Numbered from the stretch's first letter, positions 1 to 6,552 are shown. The stretch is 13,501 nucleotides of DNA from Ruminococcus flavefaciens (GCA_002373775.1 DFJW01000059.1:548-14048); one strand, 5' to 3'. Notes: generated by a model from the sequence alone, not told the origin. Numbers and translations: made by a program.

Positions 1-1287
1 ACCGTGGTCAACGTGTCCCATAACGACTACTACAGGGCATCTCGGAGAGAGATTTGTATCGTCGTCATCTGTATCGTCGATAAGACGCTCTTCGATAGTA
101 ACGATAACTTCCTTCTCGACCTTTGCGCCCATTTCCTCAGCGACCAGTGAAGCTGTGTCGAAGTCTATCTCCTGGTTTATGCTTGCCATTACGCCAAGTC
201 CCATGAGCTTCTTGATAACGTCTGTAGCTGTAGCCTTGAGACGTGTAGCCAGTTCTCCGACTGTGATATTGTCCGGGATGAGGACCTTGAGCTGCTGCTT
301 TCTTGCACGCTCCAGCTCAAGTCTCTTGAGCTTCTCAGCCTCGCTCTCCTTCTTTGAGAACTGCTGTCTGCTTCTCTGTGCGGACTTCTGGTTAATCTTC
401 TGCTTCTTTGAAGAATAGTTTTCACTGTTGTGCTTATTGGAAGTAGCCATCTGATCGTAGCGCTCGTTGTATTTATCGAGATCTACATAGCTGCCTCGTG
501 TATCGACTGTTCTGCGCTGAGTTGAAGTCTGAGCGGTCTCTGAACTGAATGAAGCGTTGAACTTTGATCTCTCGCCTCTGTCCTGAGCCTTAGCCTGCTC
601 CTTCTTCTTATCGTGCTTCTTCTCGGGAGCTTTAGGCTGTTCCGGTTTCTTTTCCTCAGCCTTGGGAGCAGCAGGTCTCTTTTCCTGCTCCGGCTCTGTT
701 TTCTTCACAGGCTCAGCAGGCTGTTCCGGCTTCTTTACCGGTTCTGCGGGCTGTTCCGGCTTCTTAGGCTCAGCCTTTGCAGGAGCTGCCTTGACTTCCG
801 GCTTTTCGTCCTGCTTCCTGACAGGCTGTGCAGGCTTTGCAGCCTCAGGCTGCTTCTTTTCGGGAACTTTGATCTCCTTCTTCTCAGGTGCCGCAGCTTC
901 CTTCTTTTCGGGAGCCTTGACTGCCTTCTTCTCAGGAGCCTTTGTCTCCTTCTTCTCAGGTGCTTTGGTCTCCTTTACTGCGGCAGGCTTATCTTCTTTC
1001 TTGGCAGGAGCAGCTGCTTTCTTAGCAGGAGCAGCCTTTTTCTCCTCCTTGGCAGGAGCTTCAGTCTTTGCCGGTCTCGGATCGTTGACAGAAGCGAAAT
1101 ACTCATCAAAAGACTTCACTTCGTGGAGCTTTGTATAGTGCTCCAGAAGCTCGTTCATCTCCACTTCAGTAAGAGCAGATGCCGCCTTCTTCTTAGTATC
1201 GCCCTTTTCAGCGAAGTAATCGATTATATCCTGTGAGGAGACGCTGAGATCCTTAGCAGCGTCGCTTAACTTTATCTTTTTTGCCAT
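1..1287 (-). CDS. infB: Translation initiation factor IF-2, N-terminal 429 residues (cut by window edge)
   Basis: IF-2 is the GTPase that brings initiator fMet-tRNA to the 30S subunit and promotes 50S joining. Only the N-terminal part is here. Residues 1-50 (MAKKIKLSDAAKDL...) are the first IF2_N helical domain. Residues about 70-240 are a Lys/Ala/Pro/Glu-rich, presumably disordered linker containing tandem octapeptides. Residues about 333-386 (VLIPDNITVGELATRLKA) form a second IF2_N domain. The last residues, VVVVMGHVDHG (419-429), are the start of the G1 P-loop of the G domain, so the frame is intact to the edge. The start is the ATG at 1287, preceded by GGAGGT. It is the last visible gene of the rimP-nusA-ylxR-ylxQ operon, separated from ylxQ by 93 bp that hold a dyad. 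The frame was read codon by codon from 1287 to 1 with no stop. Confidence 0.97.
   Translation of the reverse strand, partial: MAKKIKLSDAAKDLSVSSQDIIDYFAEKGDTKKKAASALTEVEMNELLEHYTKLHEVKSFDEYFASVNDPRPAKTEAPAKEEKKAAPAKKAAAPAKKEDKPAAVKETKAPEKKETKAPEKKAVKAPEKKEAAAPEKKEIKVPEKKQPEAAKPAQPVRKQDEKPEVKAAPAKAEPKKPEQPAEPVKKPEQPAEPVKKTEPEQEKRPAAPKAEEKKPEQPKAPEKKHDKKKEQAKAQDRGERSKFNASFSSETAQTSTQRRTVDTRGSYVDLDKYNERYDQMATSNKHNSENYSSKKQKINQKSAQRSRQQFSKKESEAEKLKRLELERARKQQLKVLIPDNITVGELATRLKATATDVIKKLMGLGVMASINQEIDFDTASLVAEEMGAKVEKEVIVTIEERLIDDTDDDDTNLSPRCPVVVVMGHVDHG
847..966 (-). repeat. Five tandem 24-bp units in infB encoding KAPEKKEx octapeptides
   Basis: Five consecutive 24-bp units encode KAPEKKET, KAPEKKAV, KAPEKKEA, AAPEKKEI and KVPEKKQP. 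On the plus strand the CTTCTT(C/T)TC(A/G)GG core recurs at 853, 877, 901, 925 and 949. A second, 30-bp repeat (CTGTTCCGGCTTCTT at 721 and 751) encodes PEQPAEPVKK twice. Both lie in the flexible linker between the IF2_N domains. The DNA similarity between units suggests growth by slippage or unequal exchange. Confidence 0.85.
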
Positions 1288-1312
1288 AGGCTTATGATAC
1301 CTCCGTTTTCCG

Positions 1313-1329
1313 GTGTCCGGTCCGGACAC
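1313..1329. repeat. Perfect dyad in the ylxQ-infB intergenic leader
   Basis: GTGTCCGG, one base, then CCGGACAC: an 8-bp arm palindrome. It lies in the 93-bp gap between ylxQ and infB, about 20 nt upstream of the infB ribosome binding site. In the minus-strand RNA it can fold as a 7-bp hairpin with a 3-nt loop. No U-run follows, so it is not an intrinsic terminator. It could be a processing site, a translation-modulating hairpin or a protein site; nothing in the sequence decides between these. Confidence 0.5.
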
Positions 1330-1380
1330 TCATTCGATAATCAGTAATAATACGGTATGATGTATATAAACACTGCATGT

Positions 1381-1692
1381 TCATGCTGTGACGATCTTCA
1401 GGAACCCTTCTGTGAATCCTTGGTCGCAGACTGCGATGACCGCTGTCTGCTTTCCGCACATTATCCCCAGTTCCTCTTTGAAGATCTCTGTACGGATATG
1501 GACTGCGCCGTATTTTTTACAGAAGAAGCTGACTTCCTTCAAGGTCTTTTCGGATGCGTCCATAGCGGTAAGCACGCTGAACGCCTTTCCTCTTTCAAGA
1601 GCTTCCTTCGCACTGTCGAAGCCCTTTACCGCTTTTCCGGCTTTGAGGCATATCCGGAGCAGATTAGCTGTTTTCGTCTTCTGCAAGCTCAT
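1381..1692 (-). CDS. ylxQ: YlxQ-type k-turn RNA-binding protein of the L7Ae/eL8 family
   Basis: 103 residues, the usual length for the small L7Ae/eL8-like proteins found between ylxR and infB in Firmicutes. The family binds kink-turn RNA, and the precise bacterial target is not settled. Visible family features are LLRICLKAGKAVKGFDSAKEAL near the N-terminus, a central VLTAMDASEKTLKEVSFFCKKY segment and the ending GKQTAVIAVCDQGFTEGFLKIV. The start at 1692 is preceded by GAGGTG at good spacing. It overlaps the end of ylxR by 29 nt, which suggests translational coupling. The assignment rests on both sequence pattern and gene order. Confidence 0.9.
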   Translation of the reverse strand: MSLQKTKTANLLRICLKAGKAVKGFDSAKEALERGKAFSVLTAMDASEKTLKEVSFFCKKYGAVHIRTEIFKEELGIMCGKQTAVIAVCDQGFTEGFLKIVTA

Positions 1693-1939
1693 CTGCCATC
1701 ACCTCATACACCTTTTCATCTATCATGCAGGAGAATGTCTTCTCGAAGCGTCTGCCCTTCCGTGCTTTTGCGAAACATTCGGAACTGCGGCATATATATG
1801 CGCCGCGTCCGGACTTCTTTCCTGTGAGGTCAAGACTGATCTCACCTTCCGGCGACCTTACTACGCGGACGAGTTCCTTCTTAGGTTTCATCTCGCCGCA
1901 TCCGAGACACATCCTCATGGGGATCTTTCTGGGCTTCAT
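1664..1939 (-). CDS. ylxR: YlxR (RnpM-type RNA-binding protein, DUF448)
   Basis: 91 residues with the family signature: PMRMCLGCGEMKPKKELVRVVR (about 7-28), then DLTGKKSGRGAYIC (37-50) followed by a second cysteine at 55. YlxR/DUF448 proteins are encoded between nusA and infB in most Firmicutes. They have been described as RNA-binding proteins, and the Bacillus protein has been reported to bind RNase P RNA and modulate its activity (established knowledge, recalled). Cys11, Cys14, Cys50 and Cys55 are the visible cysteine pairs. The ATG overlaps the nusA stop in an ATGA junction, and GGTGAG inside the nusA end serves as ribosome binding site, so the two are probably translationally coupled. Confidence 0.93.
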   Translation of the reverse strand: MKPRKIPMRMCLGCGEMKPKKELVRVVRSPEGEISLDLTGKKSGRGAYICRSSECFAKARKGRRFEKTFSCMIDEKVYEVMADELAEDENS

Positions 1940-3147
1940 GATAACTCACCGCTGTCATCTGCCGGTGTTTCCTCATCGAGTCCGAGCTGAACTGTCTCTT
2001 CAAGTGTCTCAGCCTCTTCCTCGTCATTTGACTGCGGCACTGCTTCCTTCTCGGGCACCTTGAATTCCGGGCTGAGTTCGGGAGCTTCTTCCTTGGTCAT
2101 GGGATCGAACTGCGGCTTTATGTCGATCTTATAGCCTGTGAGCTTGGCAGCGAGCTTTGCGTTCTGTCCCTTGTTTCCGATAGCCAGTGAGAGCTGGTTA
2201 TTGGGAACGACTACCGTGCAGGTCTTCTCCTCTTCGGAAGTGATGACTGTCTTGAGCACCTCAGCAGGAGCAAGAGCCTTGGCGATGAATTCCTCCGGAA
2301 CTTCGCTCCATGAGATGATATCTATCTTTTCGCCGTTGAGTTCATTCACAACAGCAGTGATTCTGCTCTTGTTGCTTCCGATACATGCTCCAACTGCATC
2401 GACGTTGGGATCCTTTGACCATACAGCTATCTTTGTTCTTGAACCTGCCTCACGGGAAATGGACTTCACTTCAACTGTGCCGTCGTATATTTCCGGAACT
2501 TCGATCTCGAAGAGACGCTTTACAAGGTCCTTATGTGTACGGGATATCTTAACAACAGGCTTCTTGGTCTTTCCGATGATGCCTGTGATGTAAACCTTGA
2601 CTGTCCTGCCCTCTTCAAGAGTCTCGCCGGGGATCTGCTCATTGCGGAAGAGATAGAGTTCTGTGCCGTCGTAATCAACAGTTACAGTACCTCTGCCCGG
2701 CTCTACCTGAGATACCTTAGCTGTGATGCACTCATGTTCCTTTGATTCGAACTTGCTGAGCATCTGCTCGCGGTTGATCTCTCTTAGGTCGCCCTTTATG
2801 GACTGCTTTGCGGAAAGAGCAGCCATTCTTCCCAGCTTTGAGATATCTATCTCCTTGAGGATAGTGCCGCCGACCATAGCGTTGGGATCTATAGTCTTTG
2901 CAACGTCGATGTTTATCTCATTCTCATCAATGGGATAATCGTCGATGATATCCTGCACTATATACATCTCGAACTTCTTGGTAGAAGGATCAATGTCCAC
3001 CCGGATACGGTCTTCGCTGTGTGGATAAGCCTTTCTTGCTGCCTTGAGCATAGCGGACTTTACCTTATCTATGAGAAGCTCTGTTTCTACGCTGTTTTCC
3101 TCTCCAAGGGACTCCAGGGCCTTGAAGAAGTCGTTATTCTTATTCAT
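1936..3147 (-). CDS. nusA: Transcription elongation/termination factor NusA
   Basis: NusA binds RNA polymerase and nascent RNA and controls pausing, termination and antitermination. The 403-residue product shows an N-terminal polymerase-binding domain (1-130, with YPIDENEINID near 71-81), an S1 domain (about 135-200), KH1 (about 220-300, with ACIGSNKSRI at 254-263) and KH2 (about 305-348, AIGNKGQN at 322-329). It ends in a roughly 50-residue acidic tail rich in Glu and Asp, lacking the extra C-terminal repeats of the E. coli protein, as usual in Firmicutes. I chose the ATG at 3147 because AATACTGGAGGAATC lies just upstream. An in-frame ATG at 3237 would add 30 residues unlike the family and would overlap rimP. 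Confidence 0.97.
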   Translation of the reverse strand: MNKNNDFFKALESLGEENSVETELLIDKVKSAMLKAARKAYPHSEDRIRVDIDPSTKKFEMYIVQDIIDDYPIDENEINIDVAKTIDPNAMVGGTILKEIDISKLGRMAALSAKQSIKGDLREINREQMLSKFESKEHECITAKVSQVEPGRGTVTVDYDGTELYLFRNEQIPGETLEEGRTVKVYITGIIGKTKKPVVKISRTHKDLVKRLFEIEVPEIYDGTVEVKSISREAGSRTKIAVWSKDPNVDAVGACIGSNKSRITAVVNELNGEKIDIISWSEVPEEFIAKALAPAEVLKTVITSEEEKTCTVVVPNNQLSLAIGNKGQNAKLAAKLTGYKIDIKPQFDPMTKEEAPELSPEFKVPEKEAVPQSNDEEEAETLEETVQLGLDEETPADDSGELS

Positions 3148-3208
3148 TTCTGCTGATTCCTCCAGTATTATTTTAATCATTAATGGACATTCCGTAAAAC
3201 GTCCGTTG

Positions 3209-3685
3209 TCATTCAAATTCCATATACAGCTTGACAAATGCGATATCGGCGAGCTGATATTTCTTTTCCTCTCCGCTGTCGAGCAGGACGCTGATGCCGT
3301 CCTTGTCAGCTCCGCAAAGAACTGCTTCTATCTCCTTTTCGCCGTCCACACTTCTTATAAAACGTATACGCACTCTGTCTCCTTCGCATACCTCGAAGTG
3401 TTCCGGTTTGAGGAGTTCTCTTTCCAGACCGGCAGAACCGACCTCCAGCATATAACTCTGAGGGATAAGGTCCTTTTCATCGAGTATCTGGTTTATCGGT
3501 GCAGTAGCCCGTTCGCAGTCCTGTATGGTTATGCCCTCATCCTGGTCAATGAATATCCTCAGATACCAGAGAGCACCCTCCTTAACGTAACAGACATCCC
3601 AGAGATAGTAACCCAGCTCGTCGGTTATCGGTTTTACAAGGTCATAGACCTTCTGTTCCGTACCGCCGAATTTCTTGAATTTCAT
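3209..3685 (-). CDS. rimP: Ribosome maturation factor RimP
   Basis: RimP assists 30S subunit maturation. The 158-residue product contains the family pattern: LVKPITDELGYYLWDVCYVKEG at the N-terminus, LRIFIDQDEGITIQDCERAT (about residues 42-61), then LEVGSAGLERELLKPEHF, the conserved 'EVSSPGLDRPL' segment. A C-terminal small beta domain ends in LADIAFVKLYMEF. I prefer the ATG at 3685 because AAAGGA lies 9 nt upstream. The in-frame ATG at 3703 (six residues longer) has no clear ribosome binding site. It is the first gene of the rimP-nusA-infB operon, with 61 bp before nusA. Confidence 0.94.
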   Translation of the reverse strand: MKFKKFGGTEQKVYDLVKPITDELGYYLWDVCYVKEGALWYLRIFIDQDEGITIQDCERATAPINQILDEKDLIPQSYMLEVGSAGLERELLKPEHFEVCEGDRVRIRFIRSVDGEKEIEAVLCGADKDGISVLLDSGEEKKYQLADIAFVKLYMEFE

Positions 3686-3730
3686 TCGCAGCCGTCCTTT
3701 CATTCATCTTATAATAGCCATATACAAACG

Positions 3731-3754
3731 AAAGACCGGAATGCTCCGGTCTTT
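3731..3754 (-). promoter_or_regulatory. Leader hairpin upstream of rimP, possible attenuator
   Basis: AAAGACCGGA, four bases, then TCCGGTCTTT: a perfect 10-bp stem. It lies between the rimP promoter and the rimP start. In the minus-strand transcript the stem ends in TCTTT followed by CGTTTGTAT, an imperfect U-tract, so it could act as a weak intrinsic terminator. The plus-strand tail (CTTTTGCTTTTA) is better, but no plus-strand gene would use it. An attenuator for this operon is an inference. Confidence 0.5.
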
Positions 3755-3777
3755 TGCTTTTACTATCATCATAAAGT

Positions 3778-3806
3778 ATTATATCACCTTTTTACAGAAA
3801 AATCAA
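3778..3806 (-). promoter_or_regulatory. Sigma-A-type promoter for the rimP-nusA-infB operon
   Basis: On the minus strand TTGATT (3801-3806) and TATAAT (3778-3783) are separated by 17 bp. This puts the transcription start near 3771, giving a leader of about 85 nt to the rimP start that includes the 10-bp hairpin. No other gene lies between it and rimP. Confidence 0.75.
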
Positions 3807-3944
3807 GTGTTTTTTCAAATTTTTTCAAGTATATCGGTGATTTTTTCGGTTTTCAAACAGTCCGGAGGGTAATAATCAACATATTCCGCTCCTGATAAAT
3901 GTGTTTTTTCTACATGCAGTTTCAAAGTTTTGTGCCGCGTGTGA

Positions 3945-3981
3945 CACAAAAATAATAACGCCCCGACAATTATCGGGGCGT
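3945..3981 (-). terminator. Intrinsic terminator of the tRNA-Leu gene
   Basis: In the minus-strand RNA, ACGCCCCGA, a six-base loop, then TCGGGGCGT forms a strong GC stem that begins within 5 nt of the tRNA CCA end. It is followed by TTATTATTTTTG. The position and U-tract fit termination directly behind the tRNA. Confidence 0.85.
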
Positions 3982-3985
3982 TTTA

Positions 3986-4072
3986 TGGTGCGAGTGACGG
4001 GACTTGAACCCACACGTCGTTTCCAACACTAGCACCTCAAGCTAGCCTGTCTGCCTATTCCAGCACACTCGC
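3986..4072 (-). tRNA. tRNA-Leu (anticodon GAG), CCA encoded
   Basis: 87 nt including the encoded CCA. The acceptor arm is GCGAGTG paired with CACTCGC, with discriminator A. The T-arm contains GGGTTCAAGTCCC. The anticodon arm is CTAGC-TTGAGGT-GCTAG, giving GAG at positions 34-36, which reads CUC and CUU leucine codons. The long variable arm (TGTTGGAAACGACG) is that expected for a class II tRNA such as tRNA-Leu. It follows tadA by 34 bp but has its own promoter and terminator. Confidence 0.96.
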
Positions 4073-4075
4073 AAC

Positions 4076-4094
4076 GCAGTCATTTCGTGACTGC
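4076..4094 (-). promoter_or_regulatory. Hairpin in the 5' leader of pre-tRNA-Leu
   Basis: GCAGTCA, a five-base loop, then TGACTGC: a 7-bp stem between the tRNA promoter and the mature tRNA 5' end. It starts at or near the predicted first transcribed base and ends 3 nt before the RNase P cleavage site. No U-run follows, so it is not a tadA terminator. A role in 5' processing is inferred. Confidence 0.5.
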
Positions 4095-4100
4095 CTTAAT

Positions 4101-4129
4101 ATTATATCAGAGTTTTTCCGGTTTGTCAA
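4101..4129 (-). promoter_or_regulatory. Consensus promoter for tRNA-Leu inside the end of tadA
   Basis: On the minus strand TTGACA (4124-4129), a 17-bp spacer and TATAAT (4101-4106) match the consensus at all 12 positions. The bases before the -10 make it a TGN extended -10, and that TGA is the tadA stop codon. The -35 falls in the GGT-ATT-GAC-AAA codons of the tadA C-terminus. The start would be near 4094. Confidence 0.88.
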
Positions 4130-4643
4130 TACCTTTTTCAAAAAAATTTTCAGAAATTTTCAGTTCCGGTGTTGCAGACTGTTTCAGCATGCGCTTCTTT
4201 TCACGCAGTTCCCTGAAAAATTCCGAAAGAAGAAGGGCACATTCATCCTCCATGAATCCGCCTGTGACTGTGGGGCTGTAGTTGTAAGGAAGTTCAAACA
4301 TCCGCTGTACAGATACAGCCGAACCGCTCTTGAAATCGAATGCGCCGAATATCACATCGTCGATGCGTGAATTTATGATAGCGCCGCAGCACATCGGGCA
4401 CGGCTCAAGAGTGACATATATGGCGCACCGCGGCAGCCTCCAGCCGCCAAGAGTCCGGCACGCCATATCAATAGCCATTATCTCTGCATGAGCAAGCGCA
4501 TTTTTCGCGTTCTCACGCATATTCCTTCCCTCACCGACTATCTCGCCGGTATCTTTTCTCACAACGACCGCTCCCACCGGCACTTCACCTTCATCATAGG
4601 CGATACGGGCAAGTTCGAGAGCACGTTTCATGTATCTTTCCAT
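4107..4643 (-). CDS. tadA: tRNA-specific adenosine deaminase TadA
   Basis: TadA converts adenosine 34 of tRNA-Arg(ACG) to inosine. The 178-residue product has the zinc deaminase signature: HAE at 52-54 (zinc-binding His52, catalytic Glu54) and LEPCPMCCGAI with zinc ligands Cys82 and Cys85. WRLPRCAIYVTLEP and RIDDVIFGAFDFKSG also fit TadA rather than cytidine deaminase. The usual PCPMCAGA reads PCPMCCGA here, a conservative change. About 25 C-terminal residues, Lys/Glu-rich, extend past the usual end. I chose the ATG at 4643 because AGGTG, which overlaps the stop codon of the upstream gene, sits 6 nt before it. The ATG at 4688 lies inside the upstream gene. The tRNA-Leu promoter overlaps the last codons. 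Confidence 0.95.
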   Translation of the reverse strand: MERYMKRALELARIAYDEGEVPVGAVVVRKDTGEIVGEGRNMRENAKNALAHAEIMAIDMACRTLGGWRLPRCAIYVTLEPCPMCCGAIINSRIDDVIFGAFDFKSGSAVSVQRMFELPYNYSPTVTGGFMEDECALLLSEFFRELREKKRMLKQSATPELKISENFFEKGIDKPEKL

Positions 4644-4651
4644 ATATGCAC

Positions 4652-5818
4652 CTAAAAAGTTAGCTTTATCAGAGCTGCCATTACACACATGACCAGAGCC
4701 GCCGAAAACGAAAATGTCCTGAATGAAAAACAGACGAACTTCGATAACGGAGTCTCTGACCGATAGACAGCTATGCGCTTTTCTCCGCTGTGCTTCCTTA
4801 TGCAGTACGTCACGGTGAATGCGATTATACCGAAGATGAGCAGTACCAGCATCGCAGCATTCCTTATTATAAACATGTTTCCGGATGTATCGCTCTGAAG
4901 GATTATCAGCGCAAGGCGGTACATCTTGTATACCACCTGCACTATGACCGCGGTGAATATAGTTCCGCTGCTGAGCATCCCGAGACCGGCCGCAAGAGAG
5001 ATCATCATCGCTGCCGGCATCTCGATGAAGTCTCGGGTTATCAGTGCAGCTGCACCGGAAGTGATGATGAGCGCGAAAGCGTCACCAAACTGTCTGAGAG
5101 CTGTAAATATCGCGCCGTGGAATATCAGTTCAGAAAGGAAAGAGAACACCAGAACGTCGAACACGGTGTAGACAACGAATTCCTTCTGTCCCCAGACCGA
5201 GACGTTTGTATCCAGGTTGGAGAAATAGTTGTAGACCTCTTTTGTCTCGCTGGAATAGGCAGCCGGCAGACATATGGCAGTACATAGTATAAGTACCGTT
5301 CCTATACTGCCTATTATTTCATACGAATGCCGGACGCTGTTAAGAAGCTCCGCCTTTATGGGCAGTTTGAGTTTCCGGTGGAGATACAGCAGCGGCACAA
5401 GGAGTTCGATCACCGTCACAGATACGAACAAAGTAACGATCTCAAAGCCGCCGCCGTAAAGCGACGTACTGAAAAAGTACATGTCGATATCTCCGCCCAG
5501 CAGTTTTATCACCGCGGCAATTATCTTGCCCGCAAAAACGTCAATGACCACCAGCACGACCATAGCGACGCCCAGTATGCGCACTATATTTGTCAGAGCT
5601 TTCTTCTCAGCTTCTTCAACTGAATGTACTTCAAAGCCCCGGCTGTCAACATAAACTCTCTCACGGGAATCCGCCTCATAATTCAGGGCATACGGATTCT
5701 CCCTGTTCTTTCTCCACTGTCTGAAAGGCTGGTTATACGCTTCATTCTGCGTAGATGGATCGAGCTGATCTATAGCGTTGAATACACTGCTGCTTTTGTT
5801 AGTCTTTTCGTCTCCCAT
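4652..5818 (-). CDS. CPBP-family (CAAX protease-like) polytopic membrane protein, catalytic motifs degenerate
   Basis: 388 residues. Residues 1-75 are a polar, presumably cytoplasmic N-terminal region. Then come about eight or nine hydrophobic segments (near 78-95, 123-146, 170-188, 213-240, 247-260, 268-283, 286-307, 314-339, 370-386). The segment FSFLSELIFHGAIFTALRQFG (225-245) lines up with the CPBP motif EExxFRG, but as SELIFHG: the first Glu is Ser and the Arg is His. The expected FxxxH of motif 2 would fall at SGAAALITR (254-262), with no His. The closing HxxxN/D motif looks like QVVYK. The family includes type II CAAX endopeptidases and many membrane proteins of unknown role. I infer a non-catalytic member. 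The start at 5818 is preceded by AAGGAGG; an ATG at 5839 has no ribosome binding site. It ends 8 bp before tadA, so the two are probably co-transcribed. Confidence 0.75.
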   Translation of the reverse strand: MGDEKTNKSSSVFNAIDQLDPSTQNEAYNQPFRQWRKNRENPYALNYEADSRERVYVDSRGFEVHSVEEAEKKALTNIVRILGVAMVVLVVIDVFAGKIIAAVIKLLGGDIDMYFFSTSLYGGGFEIVTLFVSVTVIELLVPLLYLHRKLKLPIKAELLNSVRHSYEIIGSIGTVLILCTAICLPAAYSSETKEVYNYFSNLDTNVSVWGQKEFVVYTVFDVLVFSFLSELIFHGAIFTALRQFGDAFALIITSGAAALITRDFIEMPAAMMISLAAGLGMLSSGTIFTAVIVQVVYKMYRLALIILQSDTSGNMFIIRNAAMLVLLIFGIIAFTVTYCIRKHSGEKRIAVYRSETPLSKFVCFSFRTFSFSAALVMCVMAALIKLTF

Positions 5819-5969
5819 CACACCGCCTCCTTCCGACATTTTCTTATACTAATTTTACCACATTTTCGTCATTGTTGTGTTATACTTTTCACGCATTTGT
5901 CTGAATTTTTGGTGAATATAATAAATCTTCAAATATATGCACCATTCTCAGGCGCAGCAATATCATCTG

Positions 5970-6533
5970 TCAGATAAAGTTATCCCAATCGTACCAGCCA
6001 TTATTATCAAGTTCAGCAAATATCACATTATTGGAATATGTGGTTTTCTTGTCGGGCTTTTCAGGATCAATAGGGTAGTATTCCACATCAAAATAATACA
6101 CTCCCGTAACCTCAGGAACGTCTTTTATCCCTGCTGCTTCGTATATCTCATTGATGTATTCCTGTGCTTTCTCACGTTCTTCTTTGCCCCATTTTGACTT
6201 ATGCTGCACCTCATACTCTATCGTGAAATCACCGTAGAAATCAGTGAACTGATCTATCATGCGCTGGTACTCGCCGATAAGTTCGCTGTACTTCTCAGGA
6301 TTCTTCTTCTCAAGTTCATCAATGATCTCCTGCGGGAAAGCGGCCTCATAAACCTTTCTTGCATCATGCGTATTATAAGCTGCATAAAATGCTTCAAGAG
6401 CATCCTGCGGAGTCTCATGTCCTGCCGGTATCTTTGTGCCGCTGCTTCCGCTTTCTTTATCGCCGCAAGCTGTAAATGCTCCGAGCATCATGCATGCAGC
6501 TGCTGCGCCATAAATAATCCTATTCATTTTCAT
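5970..6533 (-). CDS. Small predicted lipoprotein (187 aa), function unknown
   Basis: A lipoprotein-type signal peptide opens the product: basic MKMNR, a hydrophobic stretch, then GAFTACG with the modified Cys at 23. Phe at -3 is not the usual Leu/Val. A short Gly/Ser linker follows, then HETPQDALEAFYAAYNTHDARKVYEAAFP, a pattern like the first helices of NTF2-like fold lipoproteins ('PEEAVKAFYDAINNGD'). The acidic, Tyr-rich remainder ends in LDNNGWYDWDNFI. GGAGGA precedes the ATG. It lies 19 bp behind a similar gene, probably in one transcript. Both share the order signal, linker, 'P-x-x-A', 'D-x-x-K-V' and a terminal NGWY/GKWYAIDF-like strand. The NTF2-like fold is inferred and I do not assign a role. 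Confidence 0.8.
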   Translation of the reverse strand: MKMNRIIYGAAAACMMLGAFTACGDKESGSSGTKIPAGHETPQDALEAFYAAYNTHDARKVYEAAFPQEIIDELEKKNPEKYSELIGEYQRMIDQFTDFYGDFTIEYEVQHKSKWGKEEREKAQEYINEIYEAAGIKDVPEVTGVYYFDVEYYPIDPEKPDKKTTYSNNVIFAELDNNGWYDWDNFI

Positions 6534-6552
6534 AGTGATCCTCCATCTAATT

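Noticed and set aside
613..1236. Long plus-strand open frames (613-1236 and 662-1138) rich in Leu/Phe/Ser or Gly/Ala
   Set aside because: They are antisense to the Lys/Ala/Pro/Glu-rich linker of infB. The low-complexity GAA/AAG/GCT codons keep the other strand open. No ribosome binding site.
3044..3895. 283-codon plus-strand open frame
   Set aside because: It is antisense to the start of nusA, all of rimP and its promoter. The minus-strand genes are clear family members and the plus frame resembles nothing.
4076..4094. Terminator for tadA
   Set aside because: The stem is followed by GTTGCGAGTG, not a U-run, and it lies downstream of the tRNA promoter.
5917..5922. Plus-strand TATAAT between the lipoprotein and CPBP genes
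   Set aside because: No -35 at suitable spacing and no plus-strand gene downstream.
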